Source of the DNA: Blasia pusilla
Lineage: Eukaryota > Marchantiophyta > Marchantiopsida > Blasiales
Direction of reading: 5' to 3'
Length of the DNA stretch: 64,000 bases
Assembly: GCA_050084515.1 (NCBI GenBank)
Contig: CM114271.1
Location: 61,628,001-61,692,000, forward strand
In this document: positions 48,040 through 59,682 of the stretch, in pieces
Numbering within the stretch: position 1 is the stretch's first letter
Layout: every line of letters starts with the position of its first letter
Notes under the pieces: model-generated
The model's database searches: none
The model's input: the letters and a program-made list of their open reading frames with translations, nothing else
What the model was told of the DNA's origin: nothing
Position numbers and translations under genes: made by a program

Positions 48040-49733
48040 ACGAAGTTTTAACTCGTCCAAACCACCAAGAACAAGGTATTTGGCTAATTCTATGTCAATT
48101 TCTAGTGACCCAGTAGGTTCAGATTTCTGCACATACTTCAACAAATAGAATGACCAATCAGCATTTGTAACTCTTTGAACATTCATGTGAGCTCCCCATA
48201 GTAATAGCAAAAGAGGATGGTATGGAATGACATTAAGGTGTTCTGGTGAGGAACTCTAATATTTCCATTTCATTGTAAGTGGATCAATGAATGCCTTAGT
48301 GTTGGTATTTACATCAGTTGGGAATCCAAGACGACAATAGGGTTTATGTTTCTATCTTCTAATAATGCAAATACCCTCCTTGCACTTGTGCAACTGCTTA
48401 TGGAGGACTAGATCTAATAGAATTGCACTTAGGTTTATGCTAGTAGAGCCATGGTTTCCATGTTCAAGGATAGGATCAAGAGAGGGAATGTATGATCATA
48501 TTTTTGAGGTTACTCTATCAACATCATCTATGTGAATCCAGAGGATCATGTGGCAATGTAAACTCCCTCTTCCGTGGAGTTCATAACGAAGCAAATAGTC
48601 ATGTACTCTACCTAGAATTCAGGGTCCTGAGAAGATGAAAAAGGATAGAAAAGAATGAAGTCTGGTATGAAACAACTGTGCACACTCGAATGGAGCATCA
48701 TGCCATGAGAAATTGGGATTGAATTCATGAAGGATAGTATCAATATCATCAAATTCTACCCATTGCGTTGTAGAGACTTAATCTGAAGTTAGCATTAGGA
48801 ATAGATGGGGCATTCCCCATTTGTGCACAATACCTTTCAAGTCCTTAAGATGCATTTGATGCTAGGCAAGACTACAAGGGATGTGGGGGCTAACAAAATA
48901 TTTTGATAGACGATGTACAATTCTTCATCTACTAAATGGGGCTTATCTCTACGGAGACGATCCAACTTTTTGTTAAGAACAATGGTTTTTGAGGTAGAAC
49001 ATAAGGAAATAGATTGGCGCAGCCATTACATTAGTAGTGGATAAGGTTTGTATAGTGAAAATACACTGAAGAGTTGTCGAGTCCGATGCCAAATATGGTA
49101 AAAAAAGGTAGATCTGCCTAAAAAGTATCCACGGTGGAAAGGAAAAAAAAATGGAAATGATGTAGTCTCTATAGTGAGCCTTGGATCAAGGGATGCATCT
49201 AATACGTCGGTTAGGAGTTTGTCTCGAGAAGATGCAAATGCTGGCAAAGATATACAACCGTTATCAAGGATAACAGAAGAGCTCCGTCTCTGGACACGCA
49301 AGGAGTATGCAACATCATGGAGTATGTTTAAGTCAGGGTGGTAAGGATCATGGTTCATGCTATTTGTAACATGCCCTTTGTCTTGCGAGGCCTTAATAAT
49401 GTTTTGGACAGAAGATGACGGAAGTACAACTAACCCAGAGGTAGGATTTGGTAATTCTATAAGTGTCCTATAATCTTTATACAAAGGATTAATTTCAAGA
49501 TTGATCTTCAAAATCTGCTGAATTCCTTGCAGGATTGAGGATTGACCTCCAGACATGCTACTACCAAGATTGAAACCAATTAAAGGAGAATCCAAAAGTG
49601 ACGTAATTGAAAAGAATCCTCTATGAAATCCATTGAACTTTTTCTCTTCTCCTATCCATGAGTCTACCATGGATAGTAATTGCACATGCAGGGGATGCAC
49701 AATAAGTATTTGTCTCATATATGTAGGAGTCAT
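48040..49733 (-). pseudogene. Helitron Rep (HUH endonuclease) remains
   Basis: The HUH motif is seen as ELHGRGSLHCHMILW; the H-C-H codons are at 48550-48558. The tyrosine motif is seen as FYLLKYVQKSEP near 48120-48155. Upstream, SFPFFFPFHRGYF resembles the LFPxGxGG segment that precedes Rep in Helitron proteins. Several in-frame stops lie between these blocks. Rep nicks and joins DNA ends during rolling-circle transposition; this copy is dead. Confidence 0.75.
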
Positions 49734-50389
49734 GTATGTTTACATGGGTGCGGGGTTGGCATAAAGTGCATAGGTCACAAGCATAAAAATGGTTTGGACG
49801 TGGAATTAATTATATAATCTTTGAGGAAGCCATGGCATAATTCATATGGGGGATTTGTCTAATCTTCAATGACAAATATTTTTGTTCAGAGGCTGCAGTA
49901 CAACACGCAGCCACAATAACCACAACATTGCATTTTCTTAACAGATGATGAGCATACGTCATGCCATCTTCAGAAGAGAGAATGAGCGGAAGGCCAATCC
50001 ATGCAATAAGATCTACACGCCGTTCTCTTGGAAAGGAAGACTTTATTGCGTGCACGTTGGCGGAGGACAACTAACTTTTCAATGCCTACACGCATAGTGT
50101 TTCTTAATTCTCTTCTTCTTGATCTTGGTGTTGGGCTCTTTGCCATGTAGGCTTAGGTTGGATGTAGACAACTTAAATGAACAGATATAGGTGCGGGAAA
50201 ATACTAAGTCAAGTCAAGAAAATTATAACAAAGAGAAAAGTACTAGATCTGCTCATATGATGGAACTAAGAACTGGAAGCATGAATGGAAATAAAATGAG
50301 AACACGACATTCACTCATTAAGCATTGGTTGATTAAGAAACTTGTACTGAGAGTAATCTCTGGTGAGAGATTGGATCTAAGATGAAATT

Positions 50390-50752
50390 GTGCGACGAAA
50401 GATGAAGTTACCTCGAAACTGCCAAAGACCTTCCTGCGAGCAACATAAACATGTTAGTGGCAAGCGGATATCCGATTCAAGTGGCATACATCTTGACGCG
50501 ATTGTATCTCGCCTACATGAATGGGCGGTTGATACTGACGTTCTTTATTTCTTTTCCATTCTTGTCCTGTCAGACAAGAGAATGTGCGTCCAGAAGCCAA
50601 CTAAAGCCTTGATGAGGATGCTAGACTATAGAGAGGAGGAGGATCGGAGGTCGCAATTCAATGCCATAATCGAGTTTGCTGCAAGGGTTCACATGGAAGA
50701 AATAAGCGCTATTCTCAGAGGAGAACACACCGATGCCGCTCAAGATGCTTGA
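50390..50752 (+). CDS. Unrecognised ORF, 120 codons
   Basis: A continuous frame with balanced, non-repetitive composition (HLDAIVSRLHEWAVDTDVLY, CVQKPTKALMRMLDYREEED, FNAIIEFAARVHMEEISAIL). It starts at ATG and ends at TGA. The base composition is less AT-rich than the flanks. I do not recognise it and see no conserved motif. It may be an isolated gene fragment or chance. Confidence 0.25.
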   Translation: MRRKMKLPRNCQRPSCEQHKHVSGKRISDSSGIHLDAIVSRLHEWAVDTDVLYFFSILVLSDKRMCVQKPTKALMRMLDYREEEDRRSQFNAIIEFAARVHMEEISAILRGEHTDAAQDA

Positions 50753-51543
50753 CATCATGCTCTAGGATCACCCAACTCGAAGGTATACGCAAGAAGCTTC
50801 AAGCCACTTGAGAAGAATTTCTTCGGTTTTGAGTCCTCGGATGTTTGAGGATAGCTGATGTAGGTCATTTGTTGGCAATGCATAGGAATTACGTGCTAAT
50901 CCGAGACTACTACTTCGCTAGTTCTCTCGCTCCAGTTGGCGAGATCGACGAAGGAGTTCAGTCTTTGTGAGGATACCACGTTAGTTCCAGACCCATCTTT
51001 GGGCGCGCTCTAACTCTGAATTCCGATGAGAACTGGATTACCACTTCATGGGCATCCGCTTCATGGGAGGGAGACTTGCTTCTCGGTATTGCGCATTGCT
51101 AACATGTTTGATTCGTGTGTGAAGATTTGTCGATGACCACAATGATCAAACCAATGTTGGTTGTGCTCTTCATCCAAGAGCACTGCAAGAAGGACATTAG
51201 TAGCTTCCGAGAAGCTGATTGGATAAAGGTATCATGGGATTTAGTCCCAAGCCTTGCAAATAACTTATGTACTTTCCTAAACTCAACTCTATGTTATGGT
51301 TCTCGTTTGGCTTTGTGAGACACCATGTTTTTGGCCAGGAGTTCAAAAATATATATGACCGGAATCTGCTCTGTAGCTTCAAAAAGAAAATGAGAGGCAA
51401 TGATGGCAAGGTATACGAATCAATTGAGATTACAATTTGCGTCACCAAGATTCGAGGCGAGGGGTTCCATCTCCACTCCGATTTCTCTTGTGTCTCCTTC
51501 ACATTTCCCTAGTACACATGCATGCAACGATCGATAGGCACAA

Positions 51544-51548
<5 letters not shown>

Positions 51549-51634
<86 letters not shown>
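51549..51634. repeat. GA microsatellite, about 43 units
   Basis: Uninterrupted GA run of about 86 bp. It generates false Arg-Glu and Ser-Leu frames on the two strands. Confidence 0.95.
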
Positions 51635-51635
<1 letters not shown>

Positions 51636-53164
51636 GTTCGCGGGGATTCGATGTGACAGTCCTGAGATTGAGAAAATCACGATCTCACAAAGCAGCTCTT
51701 CTCAAACATTGCATCTCAACTATGCAATATCATCTCTAGCAACAAGAATCTCCCACTCCACGCTCCATTCAACTACTTTGCTTCCACATTAGCTGGAATT
51801 GTAGTGGCTACAGAATAAGATCTATTGCAAGATACGAAGGGCTAAAAATGCTCACTTGTCATGTGCCTTCGCTGCTTCTTCTCAACAAGAGAAGATCAAT
51901 TTGTGAGCTATCCTGCTGACTTCCCTTCACTGGCGTGAGCTCTACGTAAGTGAGGCTTTTGCACGATTATCATTGGAGATCTCCTCTTCTAGAATGGACG
52001 GTACTCTATGCAGTAAATCTACATGAACTTGTTCTTTTGTTGACGGGTACACGAATAACTGAATGGGCGTGGTGCTCGGCTATCCCCGGGCGTAGCTACG
52101 GAGTAACAATGATAAAGAATATCGGCTCGATCAATATATGGACTCCTACCCGATGCATACTACAATCTTATGAAGTACGGGACTTGCTAGTGAACGGCTT
52201 ATCTGAACTGTTAGCAAGTGAGTGGGCACCAGAAAAAGAAGCTCCGGAAAGGATAGTGGCCATGAATAGTGAGCAGCAGGACCGAAGTTGTGCAAAGAGT
52301 GCTCGATGTTAGTCTTGCAAAATCCTCCCGAGATCTGCACGTACACGCTATTCACAAAGACATCAGAGATCGATAGAAAAAGACGACGCAAAATGTCGTA
52401 GTTGCAAAGACACAGAAAGAAGCTCGCAATGAAGATTTTAGGAATATCGGAAGAAGAGGAAGATCCAGGGGAAAGCCAAGGAACAACAACTAAACATATA
52501 CAAATGGCGGAGGAGCCAGGAATTACACAAACCCGAATAAGCAGATAAGTCACTTGACTACAGCCGTTACAAAGAGAATCATTGCGGAATGTAAGGTAGT
52601 TCGGGTCAAAGCAAAGAATTGACACACTAAGTGCAGAAACGGTGGAAAGGAGTCCGTGCGTAGAATGAAGGGAGATGGAAAGGAAACAAATATTCAACGA
52701 GGAAGCCCTGCAACACAATTGACATGAAAAATGTTTGAGCGGGGGACTGGAAATTTAGTGCAAAGCATGCCATTTTCGAGATTGCCATCACACGTACCAT
52801 AAACAATATTGCCATGGAGCCAACCATTTAGGAGACACTAAGGAGCGAGCGTGAGAGAGTTGGAGAGATGGCTATCAAAAGTTCCGCACAACGTCACAAT
52901 GCAACCGCAAAACTTGCCCTAGGATGCTCGACAACAAGGAGACCTAGTAACAAGATTGCCCACCCCCCAAACGACATATGGCCACAAGTCTCCACTGGAT
53001 GTACTCTGCATCTAAAACTAGATACAACGACGTGGAGCCTCCACCCGCGAGTATTTATTACACATGGTACTTGTGGAGGCTGTAACAAACATGCTAGTTT
53101 TTATAAAACCTAAAATAATAAAATTCGTGTAACTTTACTTAATAAAAAAAGTTCAATTTTGAAA
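51635..53164. other. No gene recognised
   Basis: Contains open frames of up to 190 codons (minus, 52146-52718; plus, 51950-52312) without recognisable domains. The minus frame is Cys/Ser/Leu-rich in a way typical of antisense reading. I call nothing here. Confidence 0.35.
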
Positions 53165-53172
53165 CTCACACG

Positions 53173-53389
53173 CAATGCTCGGCAAGAACCGCCATTCTTT
53201 GTTAAAGCAGCCGGTTGAGAACGTGCGATTTCCGGTTCAAATCTGAAAGTTTTGGAAAATTTCCGACGAGAAAAGTGAGTTTACTTTGCTAAAATTTAAA
53301 AAAACCGGCTAGAATAGAGAAATTACCGATTACCTTGAGAGTTCTCTCGGAAAGCTACCGGTTTGCGTAAAAATCCTTGCCGAGCACTG
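53173..53389. mobile_element. hAT-type MITE, 217 bp
   Basis: The ends are CAATGCTCGGCAAG on the left and the complement of CAGTGCTCGGCAAG on the right (13 of 14 matching). They are flanked by perfect 8-bp direct repeats CTCACACG at 53165-53172 and 53390-53397. An 8-bp duplication with ends starting CA is typical of hAT transposons. There is no ORF, so the element is non-autonomous. It ends about 410 bp upstream of the SWIB start codon. Confidence 0.85.
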
Positions 53390-53799
53390 CTCACACGTGT
53401 CAAGTCCCTCTATCGCGACGTGTTTTACGGCCCTACCGCAGTGGGCCCCATCGGCACAAAACGCAGGAGCAAAACCCCGAGAATACCCTAAGCGCTTCCG
53501 TTCCCTCTCCCGACTCTACTCTCTTCCTCCCCTGTGGTCCTCCTTTCCTCGTTACAAACAGCGCAGGAGACGTGCGTTTCGCGGGGCTTCAATGTTGAGG
53601 TTCATAAAGTGCGATCGCTGCACTTCGTATCCGAGCGACCGATAGCTTCTTGCATTGCCCTTGGCCCTCGTGCGACTGCCCGTGAGGCGTGTGTCGTGTG
53701 TGTAGTAGTAGCGTGGGAGTTTATTTTTGGTTCATTCATTCATTGGCGCAGTCGGGGAAGAGAAGGGACAGGAAAAGAGAGGAGAGGGGAGAGGGAGAC

Positions 53800-54760
53800 A
53801 TGACGTTATCAGCAGCTAAGGCCGCGGCTGCTGCGGCAGTGAAGGCAGCGAGCAAAGCGGCGGAGAAGGCAGCGGCGGTCAAGCAGCCTGCTGGACAAGG
53901 GGGACTGACGAAGGCCATGCCGGTGTCGGCCACTTTGAAGAGGTTCGTGGGATCGGCAGAGATCAGTCGCACTGAGACGATGCGGAAGGTCTGGGCTTAC
54001 ATTAAGGACAAGAATCTTCAGGTGTGTTTTGGCTCATTTTCTTCTTTCGTTCGTCGGATCTTAGAAGAAGCCGTCGTCGAGGCTCTGCTAGCTAGAGCTG
54101 ACAAGCCTTACGGATTATCCTGCCTAGGTGTTTAATGGGGGCTTTAGTTCTGGTCGTTAGCGTGCACTCGAATCAGGGCTCGTTGTATACTTGGTGATTT
54201 GCATGATATGGTCGCAGAGCTGAGTTCTTCTACGCATGTCGTCAGTCCATGATTGATGTACGAGGTTCTCTGTCCCTTGTTTGGTTTGTAGGCATTCGTG
54301 GGCATTGGTCCCTTCTCGTCTCAAGCCAATTTCAAATTGCAGGAGGGAGGGTTTCTCGCACTGTAATAACTTCTTGAGTATTTGTTGGATCAGCTGGTTG
54401 CTGTTACCTTTTGCTGTAACCTTATAAATGTTCTGTAAGACGCAACTTTCGACGGTAAGCGGGGTAGGTGTACAGAAGTAATAGTAAAACTCATTCCTGG
54501 TTGCAACGATCTGAAGGCATGGATCCTCCAGCTCGGTTGGCACGAATCGCTGTAGGGTATTGAATGTTGTCCCTAGACTAGAGGGCTTTCTATGTAGCAG
54601 ACTGATTTTGTGTTCCTTTGGTGGACAGGATCCCGAAAAGAGGAAGGAGATTGTTTGTGATGACACGTTAAAGCAACTGTTTTCCGATAAGGAAAGAGTA
54701 ACCTTCCTGGAGATCCCTCGTTTGCTCTCTGCCCACTTTCCCAAGAAGGGGCAATCATGA
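53800..54760 (+). CDS. SWIB/MDM2-domain protein
   Basis: Two exons, 53800-54021 and 54629-54760, joined in phase across a GT-AG intron of 607 bp, give 117 residues. Residues 1-45 are Ala/Lys-rich (MTLSAAKAAAAAAVKAASKA...), resembling an H1-like tail or a short targeting sequence. Residues 46-114 form a complete SWIB domain: VSATLKRFVGSAEISRTETM, RKVWAYIKDKNLQDPEKRKE, CDDTLKQLF and IPRLLSAHF. Small stand-alone SWIB proteins of plants are associated with chromatin or organelle nucleoids; which compartment applies here is not shown. The start is the first ATG after a purine-rich GA leader. Confidence 0.92.
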
Positions 54761-54809
54761 GATGCCTTCCGGTAAAGTCACTATTGCCTCTGATGTAGTA
54801 TCAAAGACT

Positions 54810-54816
54810 GGTGCAA
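54810..54816 (+). promoter_or_regulatory. Possible polyadenylation signal
   Basis: An AATAAA-type hexamer within GTGCAATAAAAG lies about 50 bp after the SWIB stop codon. Confidence 0.4.
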
Positions 54817-54963
54817 TAAAAGAAAGTTCTAATGTCCCTTTTTCTGTTGATTATGCGGGTTTACTGCCCTTCAATATCTTTTAACCTTAAATGTCATCGT
54901 GTAGTGCTCCTTGACATCATACCACTTAAGTAAGGTCCCACCTTTTACATGTATGTCTTGCAG

Positions 54964-56485
54964 AGCTTTGGACACGAATCTGTTTTTGGTTATTGTGAAG
55001 GTTAAGCACAAATTGATTCGTCAAAGAGACTTGAACTTGTGTGTTCGTGGAAGCCCTTTCAGTTCCGAGAAGTAGACATTTTAGTCCTTGATGGCATACA
55101 TTCCGAGACTCGTGTTCCTTACATGCATCGGTACCTAGAAGGTCCATCAAATGAGAACATGTCTTTGGTACAGACTGATCTATCAAGTTCTTTTAGTCTT
55201 CACATATATGCCCGGTCAAGGGATGTGGCCTAAGTTCAGTCCTCCTTCTGCTTTTTACTTATGTTTGTCAGTATTCTAGCTTCTGTGGAATTCCCTACGC
55301 TTCTGATATTCCTACGAATTGAATGAGTGGACACAATTTATATTTCTATGGTAGTGATGGGAAATGTATAACCGACTTCTGCTTTGTTGAATGCAGTGAA
55401 CCTGTATATTCAAATAGAATTCTCCCATTGGGAGAATTGCTGTGCATCCCTTGGGAGGGATTGAATCCATCATCACCTGCTCCGAGAGCCATGGGACGAG
55501 TCCAACCTCAGATTATCAGTCAATGTGAAGCCTCTTGATGAGTACGTTTCTCCAAAACCTACCCGAAGCCATGGCAGGGCTCTGGCAAGAATTGTCCATA
55601 GCGACCTTGTGAGTACTCCACTACAGAAATTGGAAAAGTGTAAGAATGTTATCAGTCACTAGCCTTGGCGGGGGCAATGTTCATATTTCCGCCTGGACAG
55701 TCTTCTGACTCATATTTTATGAGAGGCTTTCAGAAAAATTGTTGAAAATGAAGAGATAAGTTGAATGCACAGGAGTGACACATGTCCATATCATATCCGT
55801 GTGTACTACCTAATCTTTTTCCCCGAAGTCCTTCAGAGATTTTTATGTGACTCCTGAACTTTGAAGGATGTGCGCTGTAGAGAATTGTAAAGGTGAATTT
55901 GTCAACCCCAGAACTGGAGGATAATTCAATTCAAACAAATATGTAATTCTTTGATAAACATCTCTTAAGCTTCAGCTTCAGCTTCAGCTCCGGTCTCTGT
56001 CTATGAAGATTGATTGTTTTGTATTCTCTTGTTGCCTAGAAGGCTGCCAATGACGTTTGCCAACCCTCACAGTAAATGTATTTGTCAACCCTTACAGTAG
56101 TTAAAGGCCGGTGTGCTATTGTTAACCAATATGATCAGATCTAGCTCAAGGGCACTGAGGAGCTGGTGTGTTGCTAGATAGAAAATGACAATTTATCTCG
56201 TGACCTGCACCTCTCATTGTGTGTTCTCGCAAGGAATGTCAGCAATGAACGTTTTGGAGTGTGAGGGCACTGAATTGTGTAGTAGATTGCAAGCATGTGA
56301 CCTTAGGGTTGGTCTGGAGAAAGGCCAAAGTAAATGTTTATGCACTGCACGGTGCATCGGATCTTTCAATGTAATTAACCCTCTAGTGTGCACATTTAGG
56401 TTACAAATTAGTTAAGGAACTAATTGAAATGGGATGTGACCTTCGCCCTGGTGGAGAGGAACCCAGAGTGAAGGTTAAATCTTAA
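54964..56485 (+). CDS. Unrecognised spliceable exons
   Basis: Four open blocks look exonic: 54964-55000 (SFGHESVFGYCE, donor GTTAAG); from 55085 (LDGIHSETRVPYMHRYLEGP...), whose phase fits the first; about 55470-55608 (PWDESNLRLSVNVKPLDEYV, ending ALARIVHSDL with donor GTGAGT); and 56400-56485 (YKLVKELIEMGCDLRPGGEE... then stop). The links between blocks 2, 3 and 4 are not resolved. I do not recognise the protein. No initiator exon was found, so it may be a partly decayed gene. Confidence 0.35.
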
Positions 56486-58347
56486 GTTTCACTATTGGTT
56501 AGATGTTCTGAGAAACTGATGAAGATTCCTTTGATTAGCGTTTGGTGAGTGAAATTCTTCATAGACGAAGGATTCACAGCTAATGCCATACCAAAGGCCC
56601 GATTTGAGTAGTTCTTACCCCAGTCCAATAACTCCTGGATGTACCACGGATTCTGGAGTTGCTGGGCTGGGTCCAGCTGGTTCTGAAGACATTGGCATGC
56701 AGCTCCAACACTTGCCTTCCATATGGTTGTGAATGCATCGAATGACAGATCTACTCTGTTCTTGCTACTGATTTAGTGCAAGTGACATGTTTTGTAAGAG
56801 TGCAGGAGGGGAGTAGGGTATCATTTTATCTTGGAACTCCCGATTTCTTTCTCTTGGTTGTAGCCCTGGCTTCCTGGACCTGACTTGTATAGCCTTTTTC
56901 TGTTGCAAATGTTTTTTGTGAATGAAAGGCACAGCAGTGGCCCAGACGGAAAATGCCCTGAATGAATGGAGCTCTAATATCCTGGTCAGGAACTAATACC
57001 AAACGATAGGTGGAGCTATAATTCTGTCATAGTAACGAATAAATGCCGATTTATGGAAATCTTCCCTATGTGCCCTCACTACTGAGGTAAGGTGACTTAG
57101 TATCCCACCGAAATGGATGAATCAACCATTCAATGCCTTATTTGCCATCGCGGTATGCCTCACTTGTCTACATCGTCCGAATTGGCCAATTTTTGCCCTA
57201 CCTCTTGCCCCTACAAACTTGAGCTCCAACAAATAAATCGTTAGGAAGACAAACTTGAGCTCCAACGATTTCAAAATGACTAGCTATCGGAGAAAGTTCT
57301 CACGGATCCTCTGACCCACGCTTAGCCAAGCAACCATCGTTGCCTCAGGTAGAAGTCCTCCAGCCATCAAGGGCACCAAAGCTGATCTACGGAACCGCAG
57401 CTGACATGACCAAGGTGCAAGGAAGCAATACTACGTCTGTCCGCTAATGCGTTCCGACATCTGCACGTCGAAGGCTTAGAAATTCCGACTGCCGAAAACC
57501 CCAGCAGCGCAACTCTAGCGCGCCTCAGTAGGAACGGACAGCGCGAGAATCCAATTTGTAGAGTCCACTTTGATGATCTTCTTCATGAGGTCGAACCTTC
57601 CAATGGTAACGTAAACTCCGCTTACAAAAGAGTGCAAACTCAGAGCCATTAATGTTCCCTCCAGCCTGTAAATTCGATTCCGCCAGCCAGCCACGTGCTC
57701 TTGAGAGTACCTGCACTATCTGTTTCTGCCATCCCCACACAACATTCTACTTGCTGACCCAGCAACGCATGCAGCGTCTTTCAGGCCACAAGAGAATTCC
57801 TAAGACACGAGGAGACGGACTGGATTCCCTGACGGTTGAGTAGCAATTGTGGGTAAGATGCGTGGAATTGAAGAAGAAAGTTAGGTCGTATTGGTATACT
57901 GGAAAATGGTGGTTCTATCCCCAGTGAGGTTTAGGTTTTCTCGGTAGATTGTCATTGTAAAAAATATGAGTGTGGGGTATGTGTATCATTTGGAGTGATG
58001 CTGAGAAATCTAGTTTGATTCCTGCGTTCTCAGACGGCTCAATCTTCGCAAGTGTTAGGTCCGTTTGGATTCCAATTCATGGAGTACCTGGGTCTGTTAT
58101 AGATGTGCAGCTCGATACACTCTACTCCACTGGAGAAACCAAACGATTGAGTTTGGTCCACTCATTTCTGTGAGCTTTGTAAATTACGCGAGTGCAGTCA
58201 TGGATTCCACTGTTTCGAATCACAGTGCAGCCTTCAGCCTCTCAGCCTTACTGCCTCCAGAGTCACTGAACGATTTTACAGATGTTCTTGAGAATCGTAT
58301 CTAAATTTCACTCTCTCCTCATTTGGAAGTTGTTGTGTTCAGGCGGT
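56486..58347. other. Intergenic and F-box upstream region
   Basis: No supported gene. Short frames have no recognisable domain. An acceptor-like TTGTGTTCAG sits at about 58332-58342, just before the putative F-box start, so a 5' UTR intron is possible. Confidence 0.3.
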
Positions 58348-59642
58348 ATGGTGATGTGTGCCATGAAGGAAAGCAAGCGCAATAAACTAGAACTCGTCCT
58401 GGATTCAGGGACATGGAGACATTTGCCGGAGGAGTTAATAGCGAAGGTGCTCCGCAAAGTCCCTACCGCAGCGTGGGACTTTTGCGCTTGGTCTGCAAGA
58501 AGTGGAACGCCTTCATTCTGTCGGATCGTTTCGTCCCAGATTCGTACCACGCTGCGGAAGCCGTCTTGATGCAACTACAGTCAGGAAATTTGCCAGCCAA
58601 AATTCGAGATCAAGTGCTGACAATCTATTGCAAGAGTAGCAATTCTTGGCAAGAACGCTCCCTCTCTTTCGTGGGCGGTGTCGAGGCCATTCCCGGAGAA
58701 TACTTCTTGGCTGCAGCACACGGAGGATTACTATGCTATCGTGATTTCTCCGCCGAGAATCTGGTGATGCTCAACCCCCTCACTAAGCAGTGGAAGGTTT
58801 TGTCTCCATCCATTTGGGGTCCACAGGAGGCAGAACAAGAAACATATCGCTCCACGTTCTGCAATCGAGACTCGCACAGCCTCGTTGGGTTGTGTACGCT
58901 CGTTGGGTTGTGTGTGGATTCCAAGGCAGGAACTTACAAGCTTCTGGTGGCTGGAATGTATCCGGACGACTTTCCCCGGGCTACGTTGGTGTATGATTCA
59001 CTTCGAGGTTCTTGGAAGGCTGGAGGCAAACTGGACACTGTTTTGCCAGACTGCCAACAGCACAGGAAGTGGTTCTGTAATCTGAAAAGCGTGTGCTTCA
59101 AGGGAAGCTTTTACTGGTTGCTGGAGCCGTCACAGGGTTCCTCTATACAGATGATTCTCAAGTATGATCTAGAAAGAAACATGTGGTCCCACTCTCGGCA
59201 GAACGCTCGGCCTGGAGATGTAGTGCCTACTTTCTGGGAGCATTTGGTGATTTCCAGAGGCAAGCTCGTGTTACAGATTCCTCAGCTCAGCTACGTTTCT
59301 CCCAGTAGGCAAGGGCGAGGCATCAACTTACCTCAGGTTCAAGGTGCAGGGATCCTCCGAGTCGTCAACCAGGCCATGCCAGAGTGGTTTATGGAACAGA
59401 GAAGGAGAGATTTACGTGCAGTGGACTATGAACACGAAAACTACTATATTGTGGGGTATGAGAACCTGACTTTCCTCGTCGCCCTGGTCAGCCATAAGCA
59501 AACCACGCTGGGATGGAGAGTGTGTATACACAACTCCAAAATCTCGGAAGACTCTTGTACCTGGCTACTTGGTAAAGAATCCAAATCTGAGTCGCTTCAT
59601 TCTTGGTGGGCTTTCGTGCCTTCTTTGATAGCTCCTGGCTGA
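58348..59642 (+). CDS. F-box protein with frameshift in F-box
   Basis: F-box proteins are substrate receptors of SCF ubiquitin ligases. The F-box starts in one frame (TWRHLPEELIAKVLRKVP, from ATG 58348 or 58363) and continues in another (YRSVGLLRLVCKKWNAFI). The change falls at the CCC run at 58461-58463 and fits loss of one base. The rest is open to 59642, about 390 codons. It has beta-rich segments typical of F-box-associated or kelch-like domains (LAAAHGGLLCYRD, YKLLVAGMYPDD, YDSLRGSWKAGG, FKGSFYWLLEP, KYDLERNMWSHS). Initiation at 58413 would avoid the shift but lose the first half of the F-box. It is either a recent pseudogene or contains a sequence error. Confidence 0.8.
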
Positions 59643-59682
59643 CATGAGCGATTTGGGTTAGGAAAAGTGGAAGCTCTAGAGG

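Larger units (their letters stand above)
43771..50070 (-). mobile_element. Decayed autonomous Helitron with Rep-helicase
   Basis: Minus-strand fragments run in the order of a Helitron RepHel protein: an N-terminal region (50070-49026), a HUH-type Rep with YxxKYxxK motif (about 48.9-48.1 kb) and a PIF1-like helicase (47818-46160). Frames change and stop many times, so it is a fossil. The borders given are those of the coding remains; the terminal TC and CTRR ends of this copy were not found. Helitrons transpose by rolling-circle replication. Confidence 0.75.

Noticed and set aside
51420-51739. Ser-Leu and Arg-Glu rich frames on both strands
   Set aside because: Translations of the GA/CT tract.
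52146-52718. 190-codon minus-strand frame
   Set aside because: Cys/Ser/Leu-rich composition without domains or splice context; probably chance.
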